Below, piece after piece: positions 49,241-59,441 of a stretch of DNA of 64,000 nucleotides. The stretch is from NCBI RefSeq assembly GCF_024139115.2, contig NW_026942435.1, positions 28,758 through 92,757 of the forward strand, given 5' to 3'. The notes beneath the pieces are model-generated. The model did not search any database and was not told the DNA's origin. It was given only the letters and a program-made list of their open reading frames with translations. The number at the start of each line of letters is the position of its first letter. The first letter of the stretch is position 1. The DNA is from Armigeres subalbatus (Eukaryota > Arthropoda > Insecta > Diptera > Culicidae). A program made the translations under genes and the position numbers.

Positions 49241-49454
49241 TGGGCAGCAGGGACTTTGTCCAAGGGCTTGACGACCCCTCCCCATGGCCACTGCGAGTTA
49301 GACCGGGACCATCGTCCCTAACCCCTAATCCCAAGGCGTCAAGCGACCCGTGCCGAGGGGATGCATGGCCAGGGGTTGAAATAATAAGCTAGGCCTTTAA
49401 CGGAGCCTGTGGGGTACCTGGGCACCCTCCACAGTAATTGTCCCTTACCGCGTC

Positions 49455-50650
49455 ATGCTGGGCTCTGGCGTGGAGGACCTCTTTTCCCGAGCAACTCGTG
49501 GGACCAAAATGGAAAACCAAGTCAATTCTTCAATTAGTGGTAGTAGTGTAGGCGACAACCCCTTCGCAAGAGGTGGGTTGTTTAGGTCTCCGCCTAGGAG
49601 GCCAGAGGCAATAGTCGGCAGCTCAGTGCGCAGCGCCAGCGTGGGTCACTCAACCTTCCTCTCGGCTATAAAAACGCCGATAGGGGTTATTGACGGCCCA
49701 TGGCTTGTGGAGGCGATGAACCGCAAACGCGATGGGCTTTCGGCCTTCGAGGTGGCGACGGAACAGCTGGACGCCATCATCGACTTTGCGTCATCGAAGC
49801 ATAATATCAGCAAGGACCTCAAGAGGAGATTGCAGAAACTTCGAAAGTCGATGCTAGACGCCAAGCTGGAGAGGGCGGCCGGGGGGGCCAAGTGTAAACC
49901 CGTGAAATCCGTGGAGTCGAGGTCTACCCAGACTGAGGCTCAAGTATTTGCGGGCACGTCGGGATGACTGCTCCAACGGAGCAGACACAAAAACGGGGGA
50001 GACAGTCTCCAGGGGATGAGCTCCCTGGGGGCCGCTCCAATACGCGGAGGGTTACTACCCCGAACAAGAGTAGTGGGGCTGGGAAGCTGAACCCCGGCCA
50101 GGTACCTCCAAAACCGGGGGAGGAAGGACCTGGAAAGGTCCGTTCACTCAGGCAAGACGCTGGTAAGGGGTTACGGCAGGCTGAAAGTTCTCAGCCGCAC
50201 CAGACCAGGGAAATAGAGGGGAATGACGCCTCCTGGACCCTGGTCAAGAACAAGAGGAAACCGAAGACGTCAAGGGCCGAAAAGAAGGCCCAGGCGAATG
50301 AGGGTAGCAAGAAGTCTAGGGTAGGCGCCAATCGCTCCAGGGGCGATGCCCTAGTCATCACGGCGGACGAGGCTAAGTACTCGGATGTTTTGAAGGCGAT
50401 GAGGAGTGACGTCAAGCTCGGTGAACTCGGCGCCGACGTACGTCGAATAAGACGTACCCGGATGGGCGAGATGATACTCGAGCTGAAGCGGGGCGTCTCG
50501 CAAAAGGGCGCCGCCTACAAGAAGTTGGCGGAGGAGGTCCTAGGCGAGACGGTCAAGGTGAGGGCACTCACGACGGAGGTGAATCTAAGGGTTAAAGACC
50601 TGGACGAGATCACTGAAGTCGAAGAGCTCGTCACGGCACTGCGGCGACAG
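49455..50650 (+). pseudogene. R1-type ORF1 (Gag-like), N-terminal two thirds
   Basis: The first frame (49455-49967) carries a Ser-rich start and a helical segment, FEVATEQLDAIIDFASSKHN to LKRRLQKLRKSMLDAKLE, likely a coiled coil. It stops at TGA 49965-49967, overlapping ATG 49964-49966 of the second frame. That frame continues with a basic region, GDALVITADEAKYSDVLKAM and DLDEITEVEELVTALRRQ, typical of R1 Gag before the zinc knuckles. The protein would package LINE RNA. The split may be a simple frameshift. Confidence 0.78.
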
Positions 50651-51060
50651 GAGTGGGTTGTTGTTGTTCCGCTGAAACATCTTTTGACGTAAACTACGTC
50701 TAAGGAGAAGACTCGGATACAGGGTGACAAATGAAAATTTCCAAATTCGAGACCGTCACGAAATCATGTAAGATTTTGATCTTTAATAGCGCCTTTATCT
50801 TCCGATGGATTTTTGAGATTTATATATCAATCGATTCGGAAATTCTCTACCAATTTGTCAATTATATTGAAACTTTGGGTTATGAATGTTAAAATAGGGT
50901 ATCGGATCATTTTGGCAGCACCCTCTTTTCTTGTCCGCAAGAGTCTTATTTCGGCCGTCGCCGTTCAGTGCGGTTGGCTTTTGGACTCTCCTTTTTGTGC
51001 GGTGTTTCGCACAAAAAGTAGAACAATGGAGCCGGACCAGTGACCGCGGTCGAAACAAAT

Positions 51061-51214
51061 CTCGCTTAACTTTTCAAAAGGTCCTAAGTAACATTTTTTT
51101 CATGATTTAATCTGAATAATGCAATCAACATATTTCATGTTAATATGTTGATTGCAATACTCAAATTAAATCATGAAAAAATGTTACTTAGGACCTTTTG
51201 AAAAATTAAGCGAG
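51061..51214. mobile_element. Hairpin MITE, 154 bp, near-perfect arms
   Basis: The two arms of about 74 bp start CTCGCTTAACTTTTCAAAAG and CTCGCTTAATTTTTCAAAAG (complement of the right side). They include GGTCCTAAGTAACATTTTTT and differ at only a few positions. The loop is about 8 nt. A transcript would form a long duplex suitable for Dicer. Confidence 0.85.
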
Positions 51215-52845
51215 AAATGTAACAAAACTGCGTAATGTAGTGCATGGTGTATAAAAAGTGATCCAGATAGGGGCATGTTTGTGCAGGCATGAGACGATCA
51301 TGAGACGATTGCTAGTAATGCAATCAATTTATATTAAACTAGTTTACTTGTGGACGCAGTAGCGCCCGTGGCAAGTGTTTTTTGACGTAGGACTTACGTC
51401 TCTCTTTACTATACCGGGTGTCATTTCAAAATTTTCAAATCGACCGCGTTACGCTGTGTTGAAAGATTTCAAACGTAAATAGCTTTTGCCCTATTGAACA
51501 GTTTTCTGCAGTTAACCACTCAATCAACAGCTTTCAAGTATGCCTTTCATATTCATGCTTGATAATATCCGGAATCTTGTTTCAATAGGCCCAAAACTGT
51601 TTTCAAAGCAAAATATTGAATTCACGAGAACCTATAAATATGAGTACCGCATTATTCTTGCATCATTCCATTGCCACGCTCTGATTGGTGCAGACGTCAG
51701 CGAATGAGCTCTCGCTAGGTCAGGAAGGCATAAAAAGCGCAGCACGATTTTTTATCCTCTCAATCTGACCCTGAGATCTGACAAGAACAGGCAAAGCAAC
51801 CGCATCGCCAGAACTTTTAAAGTGTTGCTCCATCGTCTCAGCTACGCAATCGCAAACTTAAGCATTCTCAAGAGCAAGGCAGAATCGTCAGCACCATCGG
51901 CATTTTCGGTCCGGCATTGTCGAGGCCACCGCACAAAGGAGAAGTCAACAACACTGAACAAGATGAATTATTGACAGTGGCTGATTTTCTACCCGCCACT
52001 TCCACAGCCAGGCGCTATCGTATATGCGCAAATAGCCAGCATGAGTTAACCTCCAGAAATTGATATGGCGAAAGACATCTAACGCGGGTTTTCTCAAAAT
52101 GAGGAACTTTTCATGAAAAACTATATGGTACCGGTTATGATGGATGGTGTTCGCTAGTACGCCTACCAAATATTTTTGACGTAGGACTTACGTCTCTCTT
52201 TACTATACCGGATTTTAAAATATTCAAATCGACCGCGTTACGCTGTGTTGAAAGATTTTAAACGTTAATAGCGTTCGTCTCAGTGGACGAATTTCTGCGG
52301 TAAGCCCCTCAATCGACAGATTTCAAGTATGCCTTTCATGTCCATGCTTGATAAGACCCGAAAAACGTGTTTCAATAGGCATGAAACTGTTTTCAATGAA
52401 AAACATTGAGCTCAAGGGAACCTATAAATATGGGTACCGCATAATTCTTGCATCATTCCATTACCACGTTCTGATTGGTGCAGACACCAGCGAATGAGCA
52501 GCCGCTGGGTCTGCCGAGAAGCCATAAAATAGCGCAACGGGATTTTTTCGTTTCGTTCTGACCGGGACAAGCGAAGCAACTGCATCATTGATTGAACAGC
52601 ACTTTTAATAGGGAATGAAGTCTGCACCGACCGCTTTTTCGGCTCGTCACCATCGAAGCGACCATCATCATCCGAAACCTAGCCAGCACATCAGCAGTCC
52701 ACCCTACAGACCCGACAAAGCAGCAATGCTGAGCAGATACCGGCAGCAGCAGCAGAGTCGAGCCGAGACCGGCCGGCATCGGTGCTGAGCCGAGACAGGC
52801 TGAAGAAAAGCCACATGATGCAGCATGTATGTCCAAAAAACAAAC

Positions 52846-52861
52846 GGTTCTTCAGAGAGCC
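52846..52861 (+). terminator. Histone-type stem-loop variant, family A copy III
   Basis: GGTTCT-TCAG-AGAGCC is identical to 20818 and 30409, showing conservation in three copies. Confidence 0.45.
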
Positions 52862-52963
52862 AATAATAGAGATCAATATTAATGCTTTCAATACCCTTCG
52901 GGATAGAAATTGTACTTGGGTGCCAAATCCAATATTCTAGAGATAAAATTTTATGCGTGATTT

Positions 52964-53780
52964 GAGCATGAGCAGCATGAGCATTATGACCGCACAATTC
53001 GTAGTTGCTACTCCGTGATTGACTAGAACTTGCGAAATTGTACAGAGAACACAATAAATGGGGCTTGGGACTAGCTACCCATTCTCAATGTACACGTTTC
53101 GGGAGCTCAAATATCTAAAGTCAATAACGGCGCCGGCCACGTCCTTACGGTCATATAGGAAAGGGAGGATTGTTAGTCCGACTCTCGTTGCTACTAGAGA
53201 CCGAGAACACCTCTGCATCTCCACGATTGTCTTGGGATAGGATATCGTTTTAGTTACAAAGGATAATTTATCTGGATTCACTTCGGTAAGCGATGCGATC
53301 TATGGATGGGAAATAACACTCTCGCTGTCTGAAACTTTCACTTTCTGATTTATTCACTCACCCGCGCAAACCAGAGCAAAATTACGACGACCGGCCGATC
53401 GTTTTGCCTTCCGCACAAAGCAAAACTAAACTTCGACGACCGGCCGATCCGCTTACTGGAGAAACACGACCGGATGAGAAACAAACTTTCACTTTCTGAT
53501 TTATCTACTCACCCACATAAAGCAAAACTAAACTTTGACGACCGGTCGATCCGCTAACTCGAAACAAGAGCCAACACGCACTGAACTAATTAACTTTACT
53601 ACCGGCCGCGCAATGCAAATCTCAAAATTTCGGCAAATCGCGCGATCGTACGGCCGTCCGAAACAAGAGCCAACACGCACTGAACTAATTAACTTTACTA
53701 CCGGCCGCGGAATCACAAATCACAAAATTTCGGCAAATCGCGCGATCGTTCGGCCGTCCGAAACAAGAGCCAACACGCAC
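52964..53780 (-). mobile_element. Internally deleted LINE with tandem 5' monomers
   Basis: About 24 bp (GATAAAATTTTATGCGTGAT with neighbours) is duplicated at 52940-52963 and 53783-53803. The left end has a CATGCT-type repeat tail (GCATGAGCAGCATGAGCAT on plus), as expected for a minus-strand 3' end. The right end has monomers of 99-100 bp starting near 53561, 53660 and 53760; on the minus strand they begin TCAGTGCGTGTTGGCTC, an initiator-like LINE promoter start. No ORF remains between. Confidence 0.65.
53561..53780 (-). repeat. Tandem 100-bp LINE promoter monomers
   Basis: GAAACAAGAGCCAACACGCA recurs at 53561, 53660 and 53760, with TTAACTTTACTACCGGCCGC and TCGGCAAATCGCGCGATCG in each unit. 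The last copy is cut after 23 bp by the target-duplication boundary. Confidence 0.85.
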
Positions 53781-53960
53781 TGAGATAAAATTTTATGCGT
53801 GATTTTCATAAATAGTGTCAAAACTAACAGTAGATATTTTTTCTGATTTAACCGCGAAGTGGACGAAGGACTTCGCTTGACCATGCCTTTAAAGATTCAT
53901 AAGATGTCCAAATCTCTCACATAATCTTATTTGGATAAAGAAAACACCGATTACAGCTAA

Positions 53961-54363
53961 TGCTACGTACACACCAGTCAAGCCGTTTGACGAACATTGA
54001 CTCCGCCCCCAAGAAAACGCTTCGGTTGCTGCTTTGTTTGAACGTGTGTGAAGTTGTTCGACTAACCATTTGACAGTTGGCGGCTCGGTTGGAAAAAATT
54101 AAAACGGTTTGATTTTGGTTTGAGTTGTCGGGGTGGAGTCAAAGTTTGCCGAACATGTTTGAGCATTTGTAGTGAAGTTGCACAAACCCCCATATATTTT
54201 TTGATGGTTGGTGCTCAAGTTAGCGCTTCGGTCGTTCGTGTGTGATATTGTTGGTCGAATAAATTGATTGTTCGTGTCGCTGTTGGTAAAACTTGATGGA
54301 TGTTTGAATAAACGAGAGGTGGAGTCAATGTTGGTCAAACTGCTTGACTGTGTGTACGTTCCA
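53961..54363. mobile_element. Harbinger-type MITE, 403 bp
   Basis: The TIRs are TGCTACGTACACACCAGTCA and, inverted, TGGAACGTACACACAGTCAA, about 45 bp long. The target duplication is TAA (53958-53960, 54364-54366). The empty site CAGCTAAAACATTAATAAAC is present at 30675 in copy II. Confidence 0.85.
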
Positions 54364-54921
54364 TAAAACATTAATAAACTATCAATCGATTTTTCATCAA
54401 ATGTTGGATTTTTTGGCATTGATCAAGAAATATCTAGATAAACATTGTTTGCTACTGACCGCACACAAAGCGAACGTGACTGAATGATCGTCCCATGTTA
54501 CCAATTCTAAATCTTATCACTCGAAATCCCATGTCCGGGTGTTTCCTTCCTTCTACTACTAACAATGTTGTCTCAGAAAAGAACACGTACTTCTCACCTG
54601 AACTGCAATTCTAAGCTCGCTTGCCCGGCTTATTGGCCTGTATCAAGCGAAAAGTCCCGTTAGGAAATAGACGCCAGCAGCGAGCAACAAGCGTAAAAAG
54701 AAGAAGCCCTTCTCGAACGCGTTGATGATGATGACGCTTTGGCTGACAAAGAAGCGGGATACAAGACACTAGCTGATTGGCCCACCAATTGGGAAGCAGA
54801 GAAGATTCAAAATAAGGTATAAAAGAAAAGTGCATTCGCTCGCAGAGCATTCAGTCTTTTTTATACCACCACTAGAAATTCGCGGTTATTTGAAAAGATC
54901 GTTTTCTTACTTTTTGCACTT

Positions 54922-55060
54922 TGCACATTTCAACCACCCCCTCCCCCCTATATCACACTTTTTGTATGAAGCATTTAAAAAATATGTCTGGGTCGTCACA
55001 CTTCGCCCAACCCCCCATCCCCCCTCTAAGCGTTACGTAATTTGTGGACGCTCCCAAGAG
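54922..55060. mobile_element. MITE fragment with GGGAGCGTCCACAAATTACG end
   Basis: The right end, read inverted, is GGGAGCGTCCACAAATTACG, similar in layout to the GGGGCTGTTCACAAAGTACG Harbinger MITE at 38366. CCACCCCCTCCCCCC and CCCCCCATCCCCCCT tracts lie inside. The left end is missing, so this is a truncated copy at the junction of families A and B. Confidence 0.5.
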
Positions 55061-56489
55061 CCACTTTCATTGATGGTAGCCGATCGTTTGTACTTCATAT
55101 CAAATATCATATCATATCATAGCATATCAAAGAATATTGTGGCCAAATTCCATAAAATTTGGTCAACAAAAACCCCCCTGACAATAATAGAACAAAACCT
55201 GCCAAAGCCGTCATTCCCCCTATTTCAGACAAGAAAATTCAATCTGAGCGCTGCTAATGTTGATGACGACGACCGCGCGACCCACACCATCGCCGGGAAT
55301 AAAATATCCGGTAGGAGCTCCGCCGATGCCGAACCACTGGTAACACGGTCTGCTCTCCGCGACATCTCGAAAGAAATGGCTCGCGCGCGCGGAAGGGTTG
55401 CTTTCTTGTAATCAATAAAGTTGAACCTGTAGCCACGCCCCTTTGGGGGGTGTGTGATGGTTACACAATATTTGCAGTCATACCGGACAACAAAGAGGCG
55501 GGACTAATGAGCCATCTTTATTGATTATAAGAAAACTGCTCTCCCGCGCGCGCGTGGCATTTCAGCACCTTAAAACCATGGATGAGTTGAATCATCGCAT
55601 GTTTTCTGTATGTATGTAGAATTACTGTATGTATGTAGAATCTTTTTATGTATGTAGACTCACTGTATGTATGTAGAATCACGAGCGCGCGTCAAACGGA
55701 GAAGCTGCAAAAATGTTTTCGCATGGATGACTATCTACCAATATTATAAGTCTTTCTCTGAATCGTGCTCTCGTGATTCTACTACCGACGGAAAACAATC
55801 TGCCATCACCAAGCAATTAAGTTTTACTTTGATCAAAATTCATCTCGCCTCAAGTTGTGACATAAGAGCTACTTTCATTGATGGTAGCCAATCGTTAGTA
55901 GGGGAAATTACGGCTTTGGCAGGCTTTGTTCTATTATTGTCAGGGGGTTTTCTGTAACTAATTATGCTCAAATTTGGCCAAAACATTCTTTGCATATCAA
56001 AGAATATTGTGGCCAAATTTCATAAAATTTGGTCAACAAAAACCCCCCCGACAATAATAGAACAAAACCTGCCAAAGCCGTCATTCCCCCTACTTCATAC
56101 AAGAAAATTTAATCTGAGCGCTGCTAATGTTAATGACGACGACCGTGCGACCCACACCATCGCCGGGAATAAAACTTCTGGTAGGTGCTCCGCCGATGCC
56201 AAATGTGGTACCACGGTCTGCTCTTCGCGACATCTCAAACGAAATGGCTCGCGCGTGCGAAAGAGCTGCTTTCTTGTAATCAATAAAGTTGAACCTGTAG
56301 CCACGCCCCTTTGGTGAGTGTGTGACGGTTACACAATATTTGCATTCATACCGGACAACAAAGAGGCGGGACTAATGATCCATCTTTATTGATGATAAGA
56401 AAACTGCTCTCCCCCGCGCGCGTGGCATTTCATTTGAAATGTCGCGGGCGGCGGTCCTAGCATCGGGGGAGTTGCTGAACAAATCAATC

Positions 56490-56505
56490 GGTTCTTCTCA
56501 GGGCC
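56490..56505 (+). terminator. Histone-type 3' stem-loop, exact consensus, family B copy III
   Basis: GGTTCT-TCTC-AGGGCC matches all 16 consensus positions. It is preceded by AAATCAATC and followed by ACCATCC and AAAGGAAAAGGTGAGG, the expected layout of a U7 snRNP target. A TATAAGAAAA-type box lies about 90 bp upstream. Confidence 0.72.
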
Positions 56506-57052
56506 ACCATCCTATGCAAAGGAAAAGGTGAGGCGAATATTGTTCAAAGAGCAAATTAACCACTTGGCGACGCCATAATGTTGCCGTCCGTAGCAGAATC
56601 ACGAGTGCGCCCCGGAGCAGTTGCTACAAATATGAATTCGTATGGATGGCATCAGTGGCAGCCAGGTGAAGTTTTCTCAAGATCTTATTTGATTTTGTTG
56701 CAGCTTGTGATTGGGAAGGCGGATTATTAACAATCAATCGAAAGATGGAGATGGAGACAGTTCAATCGAAATGATGCCGTCAGTAGCGAAATCACGAGTG
56801 CGCTTTGACGCGTGGTCTTTGCATAAACATGTGTGCGTCTTCAGTGATTTGACGGTAGTTATCCTCATTTCTAAAGTTTTAATGAAAATACCCATACAGT
56901 AATGGAATGGAATGTAGTAAAATATACAGTAAAAAGTGCAATTAAACCTGATAAATTGAAATTTAGAAATACCCAAGTTTAGTTAAGCTCATTTAGAATA
57001 TTTTTCGAAAAATTCGAAAAAGAACAATGAATTGAATTTAAACAAACAAAAC

Positions 57053-57342
57053 TTCTTCTTCTTCTTATTGGCATCACATCCCCACACTGGGACAGAGCCG
57101 CCTCGCAGCTTAGTGTTCATTAAGCACTTCCACAGTTATTAACTGCGAGGTTTCTAAGCCAGGCTACCATTTTTGCATTCGTATATCATGAGGCTAGCAC
57201 GATGATACTTTTATGCCCAGAGAAGTCGAGATAATTTCCAATCCGAAAATTGCCTAGACCGGCACCGGGAATCGAACCCAGCCACCCTCAGCATGGTCTT
57301 GCTTTGTAGCCGCGCGTCTTACCGCACGGCTAAGGAGGGCCC
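57053..57342 (-). mobile_element. Feilai-type tRNA-derived SINE, complete
   Basis: On the minus strand it starts GGGCCCTCCTTAGCCGTGCG (box A region) and carries box B GGTTCGATTCCCGG. It ends in a GAA repeat tail at 57053. The target duplication AAACAAAAC lies at 57044-57052 and 57343-57351. The tRNA head, the body (AACTGTGGAAGTGCTTAATG) and the tail match the Feilai family known from Aedes. Polymerase III would transcribe it; mobilisation needs a LINE partner. Confidence 0.9.
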
Positions 57343-57774
57343 AAACAAAACTAAACTACTCATATTATACAAAACTCGAGAATTCAATAAATTTGTTTTA
57401 TGTAAATTGTAAATTTTGTTTAATGTAAATTTCATAAGAAATCCAAAGAGTAATTTTGTAATACTCATGGATAATGGCACTAGATTCTTCATTTCACCAA
57501 ACTGTTTCACGTAGTTTACGTCGGGCGGTCGTGTCTTGTACACAACCCTTATGATTTTTGTCTCCTGTTTGCTTCCCCGGAATTCAGTTAATTTTCGTGT
57601 AAAACTACGCAAAAAAATACTGTGCCGCCCGAAACGACACTTCTAATCGTTTAATCGAGTTGGCGATCACAATATCGAATATCGTGAAACGAGAGTTTTT
57701 GATTAATTACTGTTTTTTTTTCGCCACTATAAAGACGTTAAAGGGCAATTGGCAATCTTTTTCAGTAGAAAACA

Positions 57775-58518
57775 ATGCAGTGCAATAAGTGCTCTCACAC
57801 CATCAGCCGCAACAGTGAACGAATCGTCATGTGTGAAGGGAAATGTGCAAAACGGTATCACATCTCTTGTGTTGGATTATCAGAGCCGACTGTGTGCGCA
57901 TTATCATCAAAACAAGTTATATGGATGTGCGACGAATGCTTACTGGACTTCCGTACCAAACGCGATGCCTTGTACAATATTTCAACTGATAGTATCGAGC
58001 CGACTGTCATTGAATCCGTTCAGTCCGACGTTTTGGATTTAAAGTCGAAGATGGAGGAGATTTTGAAAGCACTACCGATTATGGTAACCCCAGCTCGATC
58101 CGAAATGCAGGCTAAAGTTGTACACTCGACTCCTGTTGCTGGATCGTCAACCCGAGGAAGTCTTTTGAATGGAACTAAAGTCTACCGTGCCGACAACGTG
58201 ATGGATGAAGCTTCTACGAATCAAAGCAATTCAGAAGATATGTTCTCGTTGTTTATGTCGAATATTGAGCCTAATACTGCCGACAGTGAAATTGAATTAT
58301 TGGTTCGAGAATGTCTTGAAATTCCTGTTTCGAGTATGATTAGTATTAGAAAACTAGTACCAAAAAGACAAATGTTTGAAAATTTAGATTATGTCTCGTT
58401 TAAAATTTCTGTTAGTAGCAATTACAAATTACAAGCTTTAAAGCCTGCAACGTGGCCGAAAGGTATAAAATTCAGAGCATTTGAAAATCAGAGTTTTGCC
58501 TGTAAACGTAGTAATTAA
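57775..58518 (+). CDS. LINE ORF1 protein with PHD-like zinc finger, 247 residues, intact
   Basis: The N-terminus is a PHD/treble-clef-type finger: CNKCSHTISRNSERIVMCEG, CAKRYHISCVGL and WMCDECLLDF, giving Cys/His ligands across residues 3-56. A coiled-coil stretch (VLDLKSKMEEILKAL) follows at about residue 85. The C-terminal domain (about 150-240) ends in YVSFKISVSSNYKLQAL and PATWPKGIKFRAFE, the fold seen in many CR1/Jockey-like ORF1 proteins. It is likely an RNA chaperone. The frame is undamaged, although the element has no reverse transcriptase of its own. Confidence 0.82.
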   Translation: MQCNKCSHTISRNSERIVMCEGKCAKRYHISCVGLSEPTVCALSSKQVIWMCDECLLDFRTKRDALYNISTDSIEPTVIESVQSDVLDLKSKMEEILKALPIMVTPARSEMQAKVVHSTPVAGSSTRGSLLNGTKVYRADNVMDEASTNQSNSEDMFSLFMSNIEPNTADSEIELLVRECLEIPVSSMISIRKLVPKRQMFENLDYVSFKISVSSNYKLQALKPATWPKGIKFRAFENQSFACKRSN

Positions 58519-58752
58519 TATTATATTCATTGTACACTTTGCTGTTTTTTCTTGTTTGTTGTAATTATTTTTATATGTAATTATGTTGATATGTCGTGGT
58601 TCTAATTCACAATGTAAGAGAAGTTGCTGTTATTTGTTATCATTGCTTAAGTACAGTTGTATCTTGTAAATATTTAGTTCAATACCACCATCATTGGGGC
58701 TATACATAGTCTGTTGATGAAGTTACCAATAAACAATAAACAATAAAGACAG

Positions 58753-59145
58753 TGTGAAGTGGAGACGCCCACCGCAGCCGTTCGGCTACGGAAAGGTCCG
58801 GCAGGGACGCAGGTAGCATTGGTTCGGCTATCTGCAGCGGACGCCTCCAAGGTAGTCAAGTTAGGGAGCGTCAAGGTGGGATGGTCGGTATGCCCTGTGC
58901 GCATATACGAGCAACCCGAAGTTTGCTTCAAGTGCCTGGAACCGGGGCACAAGCAATGGGACTGCAAAGGCCCTGACAGAAGCAATCTCTGCCGACGCTG
59001 CGGATTGGAGGGACATAAGGCACAATGCTGCACGAACCCTCCCAATTGTTTGATTTGTTCCAGCAAAGCTGTGAACAGCAAGCACCCCATGGGGGGTTCA
59101 ATGTGCCCGGCGTTTAAGCGTGCTGCAAAATCAAAGTGCAGGTAA
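58753..59145 (+). pseudogene. R1-type ORF1, zinc-knuckle C-terminus
   Basis: It continues the ORF1 broken at 50650. After VRLRKGPAGTQVALVRLSA and KVGWSVCPVRIYE come CFKCLEPGHKQWDC (CX2CX4HX4C), CRRCGLEGHKAQC and CLICSSKAVNSKHPMGGSMC. Three knuckles of this kind are typical of R1 Gag. The frame stops at 59143-59145, where the ORF2 remnant begins. Confidence 0.83.
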
Positions 59146-59441
59146 AGCAGATGGCTTGCTCGGCTTCGCCCGAGTGTTTGGTGTGCGCAGGTTTAGAGGA
59201 AACGGCACGTGTGAAACACGTGTTGTTCGTGTGCTCACGTTTTCGCGCAATGCGTGACCACATGCTTGCCACATGTGGTCTGGACACTACCCCGGACAAC
59301 CTAGTTCGGAGGATGTGTAAAGACGAAGTTGGCTGGAACGCCGTTTTATCGGCTATCGCCCAAATCGTCTCGGAGCTACACAGAAGGTGGCGCGTGGACT
59401 CAAGGATGGCTAGTTCAGGCGCAAATAAGAGGTGGTCCAAG
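59146..59441 (+). pseudogene. R1-type ORF2, extreme C-terminus after a large deletion
   Basis: ECLVCAGLEETARVKHVLFVC is the C-terminal zinc motif of R1 ORF2 (compare CPECENVEETPEHVVFDC in the copy at 46689). VRRMCKDEVGWNAVLSAIAQ and IVSELHRRWRVDSR follow and align with ERMCHEEGTWNVVSRVVTQI. Endonuclease and reverse transcriptase are absent, so the element is a deletion derivative. Confidence 0.8.

Larger units (their letters stand above)
51384..54921 (+). mobile_element. Helitron-like family A, copy III, 3'-truncated, with two insertions
   Basis: Modules start at 51384 and 52178 and match those of copies I and II. The stem-loop variant is at 52846. It contains an inserted deleted LINE (52964-53780) and a Harbinger-type MITE (53961-54363). 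Homology stops at TTTTTGCACTT near 54920, before the last stem-loop and the 3' terminus. It interrupts family B copy III, so it is the younger of the two. Confidence 0.7.
50686..57559 (+). mobile_element. Helitron-like family B, copy III, with family A and MITEs nested inside
   Basis: It starts GACGTAAACTACGTCTAAGG after TTTT and ends CGTAGTTTACGTCGGGCGG, hairpin, GATTTTT at 57559. The 5' module extends to about 51383. Family A copy III and a mixture of MITE fragments occupy 51384-55060. The family B 3' half resumes at about 55060 and closely matches 37900-39479, with stem-loop and terminal inverted sequence. The Feilai SINE lies near its end. Confidence 0.68.
50651..58747 (+). mobile_element. 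ORF1-only LINE (half-LINE) inserted in R1 ORF1, itself split
   Basis: The 5' end (50651-50685, GAGTGGGTTGTTGTTGTTCC) is separated from the rest (57560-58747) by Helitron-like family B copy III. The remainder has a 5' UTR, one complete ORF1 (57775-58518), a 3' UTR and a tail of AATAAAC repeats. No ORF2 is present. The 5-bp repeat GACAG (50646-50650, 58748-58752) flanks it, and excision restores R1 ORF1 as ...ALRRQ-CEVETPTAAV... in frame. Confidence 0.72.

Noticed and set aside
53561..53780. CRISPR-like spaced repeats
   Set aside because: The 100-bp units are contiguous tandem monomers without unique spacers, in a eukaryotic LINE context.
57300..57342. Possible tRNA gene on the minus strand
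   Set aside because: Boxes A and B are present, but the sequence is the head of a Feilai-type SINE with its body, tail and target duplication.
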